The notes beneath the pieces were generated by a model. It worked only from the letters and a program-made list of their open reading frames with translations, was not told the origin of the DNA and searched no databases. From an uncultured Eubacterium sp. (GTDB taxonomy: Bacteria; Bacillota; Clostridia; Lachnospirales; Lachnospiraceae), in contig CABRZK010000061.1 in NCBI GenBank assembly GCA_902475415.1, positions 1 to 10,936 of the forward strand: a stretch of 10,936 nucleotides of DNA, written 5' to 3'. Each line of letters opens with the position of its first letter. Position 1 is the first letter of the stretch. This document shows, in pieces, positions 6,905 to 10,936 of the stretch. The position numbers and the translations under genes were made by a program.

Positions 6905-7413
6905 CTGAGGAAAAACAGCGAAAACTTCGGCAGGAATGGCGCTGGTTTCTGATCCGACTGCTGATTCTGATTGGAATTCTGTATGTCTTGTTCGGGTGTC
7001 TGTTTGGCATTACTACGATCAAAAATGAAGATATGGCGCCACGGATGAGTGCTGGTGATGTGGTTTTGTACTATCGTCTGGATAAAAATCCGGTGGCAGG
7101 TGATGTTGTGATTTATCAGAAAGATAATCAGAAATATGCAGGACGCATTGTTGCGAAAGGAGGCGACTTGGTAGAAATCACAGAGGAAGCAACGGTAAAA
7201 GTAAATGACAGTATCGTTCTGGAACAGAATATTTTTTACCAGACGCCACAGTATGAGAGTGAGGTGAACTATCCGGTTCAATTGCAGGAAAACCAGTACT
7301 TTGTACTGGGAGATTATCGGGAAGGTGCAACAGACAGCCGCTACTTTGGAGCGGTAGATACACGTGAGATAAAAGGAAAGGTTATCACCGTCATCCGACG
7401 AAATAATCTGTAG
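6898..7413 (+). CDS. SipA-like signal-peptidase homologue lacking the catalytic dyad
   Basis: A 171-residue member of the signal peptidase I (S26) fold with one N-terminal membrane anchor (about 17-40) and an extracellular domain. Boxes are recognisable: box B as NEDMAPRMSAGD, box C as GDVVIYQ, box D as YAGRIVAKGGDLVEI, box E as VLGDYREGATDSRYFG. The catalytic Ser before Met in box B is Asp45, and the catalytic Lys before Arg in box D is Gly82, 37 residues apart. Structural residues around them are kept, so this is a loss of catalysis rather than a decayed gene. From recalled literature, Group A Streptococcus SipA has the same Asp/Gly pair (Asp48, Gly85) and is needed for pilus assembly without protease activity. 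Placed between adhesin and major pilin, as in that system. Likely role: chaperone or scaffold for sortase-driven pilin polymerisation. TTG start with overlap of the adhesin stop. Confidence 0.85.
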   Translation: MVTEEKQRKLRQEWRWFLIRLLILIGILYVLFGCLFGITTIKNEDMAPRMSAGDVVLYYRLDKNPVAGDVVIYQKDNQKYAGRIVAKGGDLVEITEEATVKVNDSIVLEQNIFYQTPQYESEVNYPVQLQENQYFVLGDYREGATDSRYFGAVDTREIKGKVITVIRRNNL

Positions 7414-7419
7414 TGTGAG

Positions 7420-7448
7420 TTGAGACGGTTCTTAAGAATCAAGATAAT
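7420..7448 (+). promoter_or_regulatory. Internal promoter upstream of the major pilin
   Basis: TTGAGA (7420-7425), 17-nt spacer, GATAAT (7443-7448): 5/6 matches in both boxes at ideal spacing, starting 7 nt after the SipA-like stop. The spacer holds the palindrome TTCTTAAGAA (7429-7438), which could be a regulator site. Predicted start at about 7455 gives a leader of about 42 nt. Confidence 0.6.
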
Positions 7449-7496
7449 GAGAACTTGTTTAAATGAGTTTGTATTGGTAAAGGAAGGAAAGAGATT

Positions 7497-8588
7497 ATGA
7501 ATCAGAAATTTATCGGACGTGTATCAGCAATGACAATGGCAGGAGCAATGATGATCGGAGGATTGCAGATTCCGGCGATGGCTGCAGATGGTAATGACGG
7601 AGTCGTACAATTTCAGAAAGTACTGGAAATGCAGCAGGCTCCGGGTGCCAGTGTACCAAATGTGACCTATACTTACAGCATCGCACCGGGCATTGCGGTA
7701 GGCGCGACTGCGACATCTCCGGAGATCAAGGCCGGTGTGGGCACTCCGACGGTATCAGATGTGTCTTATGTAAACGGAGATACCATCACACAGAATGAAG
7801 TAACGAAAAACGCATCCATTACATTTCCGGAAGGAACATTTACCGCACCTGGTATTTACCGTTACATCATTACAGAAAGTGCAAACTCCAATGCAGATAT
7901 CACAGATGTCGACGATAATGTGCGTTACCTGGATGTGTATGTGGTCAATGACAATGATGGCGGATATAAAATTGACGCATCGGTATTTACAGAGGCTGCT
8001 GATACGCCGGTTTTCAATGATCAGAATCAGCCACAGTATGATGAGAAAAACAGTGAGATCACAGATGCTTATAAAACCTATGAACTCAGTCTGGATAAAG
8101 TCGTAACCGGTAACATGGGTGATAAGAGCCGTATGTTTGATTTTACGATCAACTTCAGCGGACCGGCAAATTCTTCTTTTACTTTTGGAAATCAGAAAGT
8201 AAATCTGGATGAAAATGGAGCCGGTTCTGTCAATCTGCAGCTGGCAGATGGCACGACAATTGCTGAGATTACAGGTATTCCATCTACTGTAACTTACACA
8301 GTAACTGAGAACCTGAGCAGTTCCGAAGGTTATACCACAACTTTTGCAGTAAAGAAAGGGGAAGGCAATTCCCAGACTGTCAATAAAGATACACAGGCAA
8401 GTAATTCCTCAAAAATAACAGCAACTTCCCAGACAATGACAAAACAGGATAATGCCGTTACAGTAACGAATGATCGTGCCAGTGCAACTCCGACCGGAAT
8501 TGTGATGAGTGTTACACCATATGCCTTATTAGCCGCTCTGGCTTCTGCCCTTGGTGCTCTGTTCTTTCGCAGAAAAAAATTATCTTAA
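7497..8588 (+). CDS. Major pilin, two-domain Spy0128/FctA-like shaft subunit
   Basis: A 363-residue secreted, wall-sorted pilin. Signal peptide about 1-29 (AMA before ADGND). N-domain about 31-193 and C-domain about 195-327 both match the streptococcal pilin isopeptide-linkage pattern. The C-domain has Lys201 (LSLDK), Glu271 (YTVTE) and Asn325 (VTVTND), a full Lys-Glu-Asn triad. The N-domain has Lys41 (VQFQK) and Glu127 (YIITE), but the acceptor position before AYKTYEL is Asp190, not Asn, which would give a Lys-Asp bond. Sorting signal ATPTG (330-334), hydrophobic segment 336-357, tail RRKKLS. The PTG sits in the same register as the EVPTG/QVPTG signals of GAS FctA. RBS AAGGAAGG 9 nt before ATG. 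Its own promoter candidate suggests higher expression than the adhesin. The lysine used for inter-subunit linkage cannot be assigned from sequence. Confidence 0.9.
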   Translation: MNQKFIGRVSAMTMAGAMMIGGLQIPAMAADGNDGVVQFQKVLEMQQAPGASVPNVTYTYSIAPGIAVGATATSPEIKAGVGTPTVSDVSYVNGDTITQNEVTKNASITFPEGTFTAPGIYRYIITESANSNADITDVDDNVRYLDVYVVNDNDGGYKIDASVFTEAADTPVFNDQNQPQYDEKNSEITDAYKTYELSLDKVVTGNMGDKSRMFDFTINFSGPANSSFTFGNQKVNLDENGAGSVNLQLADGTTIAEITGIPSTVTYTVTENLSSSEGYTTTFAVKKGEGNSQTVNKDTQASNSSKITATSQTMTKQDNAVTVTNDRASATPTGIVMSVTPYALLAALASALGALFFRRKKLS

Positions 8589-8629
8589 GCTGTTGGCATT
8601 GATCGAGAAGGAAAAGAAGCAGGCTACTG

Positions 8630-9430
8630 ATGAAACCAAATCAAATAAAGAAAAGCGAAACGTTGTCAGAAAATGAATTCCGTCTGCGTTTTACAGAAAA
8701 AGTTTTGCTGTGGTCCAATAAGATGCTCAACATTTTTGTTGCATGCCTGCTGATCGTGCTGTTTCTGTATGGCGGATATTCGCTGTGGGATACCTGGAAG
8801 ATTTATCATGCTGCTTTTGTGGATGATGATTTAATGAAACTGAAACCTGTAAAGGGGGAAGATACCAACCCCTCTTTGCAGGAGCTGCAGAACATCAATG
8901 CGGATGTCTGCGCATGGCTGACGGTAGACGATACCGGCATCGATTACCCGGTTGTCCGTGGAAAAGATGATATGGAATATGTCAATAAGGATGTATACGG
9001 AAACTTTGCACTTTCCGGCGCGATTTTTCTTCGAAGTGCCAACGCACCTGATTTTTCGGATCCGTACAACCTGATCTATGGGCATCATATGAGCAATGGA
9101 GCCATGTTTGGAGATGTGGTGGAGTTTGCGGATGAGGAGTATTTTTCAGCACATCAGACAGGCACGTTATATTTGCCGGAAGAAACGATTCCAATTATAT
9201 TTTTTGCTTGCGTGGAGACGGATGCTGCAGACGGGCAGATTTATGGATATGTCACAGAACCGGATCCTCCAGCTCAGATGCAGTCATTACTGCAATATAT
9301 TGAGGAAAATGCCGTGCAGTACAGAGATATTGGTATTATTGCGCAAGACCATGTGATCGCACTGTCGACCTGTGCGGAATCTGCAACAAATGGAAGAGTG
9401 GTATTGTTTGGAAAGCTGGATTGTGAATAG
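8630..9430 (+). CDS. Class B sortase, probable pilus polymerase
   Basis: A 266-residue membrane-anchored transpeptidase that cleaves sorting signals at Thr-Gly and joins the subunit to a lysine amine. One N-terminal membrane segment (about 33-53) and no C-terminal one. SrtB-type landmarks: INADVCAWLTVDDTGIDYPV (89-108), YVNKDVYGN, GAIFLRSAN (130-138), NLIYGHHM (147-154), GAMFGDV, ALSTC (244-248) and GRVVLFGKL (255-263). Catalytic residues are His152 (or the adjacent His153), Cys248 and Arg256. The class C lid motif is not seen. It lies between major and minor pilin, 41 nt after the major pilin, as class B SrtC enzymes do in Group A Streptococcus FCT loci, so it is inferred to build the shaft rather than serve haem uptake. 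The RBS is weak (GCAGG 7-8 nt before ATG 8630). Confidence 0.9.
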   Translation: MKPNQIKKSETLSENEFRLRFTEKVLLWSNKMLNIFVACLLIVLFLYGGYSLWDTWKIYHAAFVDDDLMKLKPVKGEDTNPSLQELQNINADVCAWLTVDDTGIDYPVVRGKDDMEYVNKDVYGNFALSGAIFLRSANAPDFSDPYNLIYGHHMSNGAMFGDVVEFADEEYFSAHQTGTLYLPEETIPIIFFACVETDAADGQIYGYVTEPDPPAQMQSLLQYIEENAVQYRDIGIIAQDHVIALSTCAESATNGRVVLFGKLDCE

Positions 9431-9477
9431 TAGAGGAACAAAAATAGAAAATGTGTAAAAGAACAATAATCAGACGG

Positions 9478-9484
9478 AAGGAGG
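9478..9484 (+). promoter_or_regulatory. RBS of the minor pilin gene
   Basis: AAGGAGG at 9478-9484. An in-frame GTG at 9486 is only 1 nt away and too close to be used; ATG at 9498 is 13 nt away, longer than ideal but the only plausible start that keeps the basic N-region of the signal peptide. Confidence 0.6.
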
Positions 9485-9497
9485 TGTGAGAAAAAGA

Positions 9498-10238
9498 ATG
9501 AAACAAGGAAAAACAGCAGAAAACAAACTGCAAACGCGAAATGTCGGGATTGTTGAAAAAATCATAGAGAGTAAAAAAGGAGGCATCGTTGTACTGGGGA
9601 TGGTTCTGCTCTTCTGGCTTGTTCTGTTAGCGGCGTTGCCTGCCATGGCAGCGGAAAAGAACTGTATGGTGTCGATTCCGGTGTCAGTAACCTTGACAGG
9701 AACCGCTTCTGACAGCCAGGCTCAGAAGAATCCGGTTTTTACAGTTGTAATGGAATCCACAGACGGACGGAATGGCATTCCAATGCCGGAACAGAACCAG
9801 ATACAGATTGGAGCAAATGAGAGCGGTACATTTGACTCCATTCTGTATACCACCCCGGGAGATTACACGTATCAGATCAGGCAGATCGCAGGTGAAGATT
9901 CGGATCTGACGTATGATACCACAATCTACCAGGTGACAGTTCGGGTTTTGAATGCTGAGGACGGTGGTCTGGAGGCTGAAGTATGGGGACAAAAAGCAGG
10001 AATAACTGAAAAACAGAGTCAGATTACCTTTGATAATCAGTGGAAAGAGACAAAAACACAGGGAACAATAGAAAACCCAATCCGAACCGGAAAAACCTCC
10101 ACGACAGTCATGACAAAAACACCAAAAACCGGTGATGTACAGAATCCGTCAGTTTATGTTGTGACAATTATTATTGCAGCAGGAGTTGCTATCGGTGTTA
10201 GTTTATATCGAAAGTATAGAAAAAAAGAAGATATGTAA
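9498..10238 (+). CDS. Minor / base pilin, FctB-like, with degenerate isopeptide site
   Basis: A 246-residue wall-sorted protein (ATG at 9498; a GTG at 9486 would add four residues). Long basic N-region, hydrophobic core about 28-48, cleavage near AMAA (49-52). One Ig-like domain about 56-184 follows the same template as the major pilin: IPVSVTLTG, YTYQIRQIAG, YQVTVRVLN and ITFDNQW. The isopeptide positions are Val64 instead of Lys and Gln129 instead of Glu; only Asn180 remains, so no internal bond should form. A Thr/Lys/Pro-containing linker leads to TPKTG (208-212), a hydrophobic segment and RKYRKKEDM. As last gene, 67 nt after the sortase, it matches the position and size class of FctB, the GAS minor pilin linking fibre to wall. 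Function is inferred from that synteny. A strong internal AAGGAGG (9577-9583) has no suitable start after it. Confidence 0.8.
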   Translation: MKQGKTAENKLQTRNVGIVEKIIESKKGGIVVLGMVLLFWLVLLAALPAMAAEKNCMVSIPVSVTLTGTASDSQAQKNPVFTVVMESTDGRNGIPMPEQNQIQIGANESGTFDSILYTTPGDYTYQIRQIAGEDSDLTYDTTIYQVTVRVLNAEDGGLEAEVWGQKAGITEKQSQITFDNQWKETKTQGTIENPIRTGKTSTTVMTKTPKTGDVQNPSVYVVTIIIAAGVAIGVSLYRKYRKKEDM

Positions 10239-10296
10239 CAGGAAAAAGAGAAAAGAAAGATAAAATTGAAAGGCAACTTTATATATTGTCAATAGG

Positions 10297-10359
10297 AAAA
10301 ACGGGAACTTATCTGTCCATGGAATAAAGCAAGTGGATAAGAGATAGGTCCCCGTTTTT
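10297..10359. terminator. Bidirectional terminator between convergent units
   Basis: AAAAACGGGAACTTATCT (10297-10314) pairs with AGATAGGTCCCCGTTTTT (10342-10359): 18 positions with one A-C mismatch and one G-U pair. Five T end the plus-strand transcript, and the A run on the left arm gives the matching U run on the minus strand. It closes the pilus operon and the convergent yitT-family gene. Confidence 0.88.
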
Positions 10360-10394
10360 ATGTGATTGTAATCTTTGATAAGCGAGATCTATTA

Positions 10395-10406
10395 CTCAGA
10401 CTGAGA
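10395..10406. repeat. Short palindromic sequence matching the ncRNA 5' end
   Basis: CTCAGACTGAGA contains the palindrome CTCAG-A-CTGAG and is the exact reverse complement of TCTCAGTCTGAG at 4505-4516. The two copies flank the ncRNA plus pilus island as inverted repeats. At 12 bp the match may be chance. Confidence 0.3.
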
Positions 10407-10416
10407 CGAAAAGGCA

Positions 10417-10936
10417 TCAATCATTCGGCTTATAGTAAAAATGTCCCCAGAGACGTTCTGTTTTTACTACATTGATAAAAGCGTTGGGGTCAGCTTCTTT
10501 GACAGCTTTTCGCACTTTTTTACTTTCATCACTGGAAACAACGGAGTAGACAACCTGACGTTCCGTATGTTCGTAAGGACCTTCACCATCCAGAATGGTG
10601 GCACCGTGGTTGGTTGCTCTGGCGATGGACTGATATACCTGTTCGCCATGATTGGTGACGATAAAAAAGGTTTCCTGCTGATATTTTTTGTACAACGCAT
10701 GGAGTACCTGTGTCGAAGCAAACTGGAAAATGATGGAGTAAAGAGCTTTGTCCCAGCCAAACATAAATCCGGCAGCAACCAGTATGACAGCGTTCAGTCC
10801 GAGAATGATATTGAAGGTATCCATTCCCTTTTTCTCAGACAGATAGATTGAGATAAAATCTGTGCCGCCTGTAGTGGAACCCATCAGCAGACAGAGACTG
10901 ATGGCAAATCCATTGATGATGCCGCCGAAGATACTG
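10417..10936 (-). CDS. YitT family membrane protein, 5' end outside window
   Basis: C-terminal part of a YitT-family (DUF161 plus DUF2179) integral membrane protein of unknown function. The frame stays open to the window edge: 17 codons before the Met at 10884 read SIFGGIINGFAISLCLL, then MGSTTGGTDFIS, the conserved GSTGGTD-type motif of the family, so that Met is internal. Two further hydrophobic segments follow (FNIILGLNAVILVAAGFMFG and ALYSIIFQFAST). The cytoplasmic DUF2179 domain covers about the last 85 residues: TFFIVTNHGEQVYQSI, HGATILDGEGPY, ESKKVRKAVKEADPNAFINV and a closing WGHFYYKP. Missing are roughly the first 100-120 residues. It is convergent with the pilus operon, shares its terminator, and is probably unrelated housekeeping sequence marking the island boundary. 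Confidence 0.9.
   Translation of the reverse strand, partial: SIFGGIINGFAISLCLLMGSTTGGTDFISIYLSEKKGMDTFNIILGLNAVILVAAGFMFGWDKALYSIIFQFASTQVLHALYKKYQQETFFIVTNHGEQVYQSIARATNHGATILDGEGPYEHTERQVVYSVVSSDESKKVRKAVKEADPNAFINVVKTERLWGHFYYKPND

Noticed and set aside
6898..7413. Active signal peptidase I that matures the pilins
   Set aside because: Both catalytic positions are replaced (Asp45, Gly82), so proteolysis by the Ser-Lys mechanism is not expected.
9486..9497. GTG start at 9486 for the minor pilin
   Set aside because: It lies 1 nt after the AAGGAGG ribosome binding site, too close for initiation; ATG at 9498 is preferred.
10441..10851. 136-residue plus-strand open frame near the right edge
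   Set aside because: It is the antisense of the yitT-family gene, whose DUF2179 and GSTTGGTD motifs are clear on the minus strand.

Overview
The window reads as a chromosomal segment of a low-to-moderate GC Gram-positive anaerobe, most likely a gut Lachnospiraceae or related Clostridia. This is inferred from the clostridial-type glucose-6-phosphate isomerase, strong GGAGG-type ribosome binding sites, TTG starts, NhaC and YitT family membrane proteins, and LPXTG-like sorting signals. I cannot name the species.

Layout. 1-1397 is the 3' part of pgi, closed by a strong hairpin terminator. 1571-3307 holds a small VOC/glyoxalase-fold protein and an NhaC-type antiporter, probably co-transcribed. 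3475-4344 is a radical SAM protein of unknown substrate with an unusual Cx4Cx2C cluster motif. 4345-4852 has no credible protein gene but is not empty: it holds three 20-bp direct repeats, then a strongly structured RNA of about 260 nt (4504-4764) with a candidate promoter and a perfect terminator hairpin.

4853-10238 is the main feature: a five-gene, same-strand pilus operon. In order it encodes a large surface adhesin or tip pilin, a signal-peptidase-like protein without a catalytic dyad, a two-domain isopeptide major pilin, a class B sortase and a small ancillary/base pilin. This is the gene order of the Group A Streptococcus FCT pilus region (Cpa, SipA, FctA, SrtC, FctB). The SipA-like protein carries Asp and Gly where signal peptidases have Ser and Lys, the replacement I recall for streptococcal SipA. 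All three surface proteins end in a sorting signal, hydrophobic segment and basic tail.

Expected working: the sortase joins major pilin subunits into a covalent shaft with SipA-like help. The long adhesin with a jelly-roll domain sits at the tip or along the shaft, and the small pilin probably ends the fibre for wall anchoring by a housekeeping sortase encoded elsewhere. A good internal promoter directly upstream of the major pilin could supply excess shaft subunit.

The island ends at a bidirectional terminator (10297-10359) shared with a convergent, incomplete yitT-family gene on the minus strand (10417 to the window edge).
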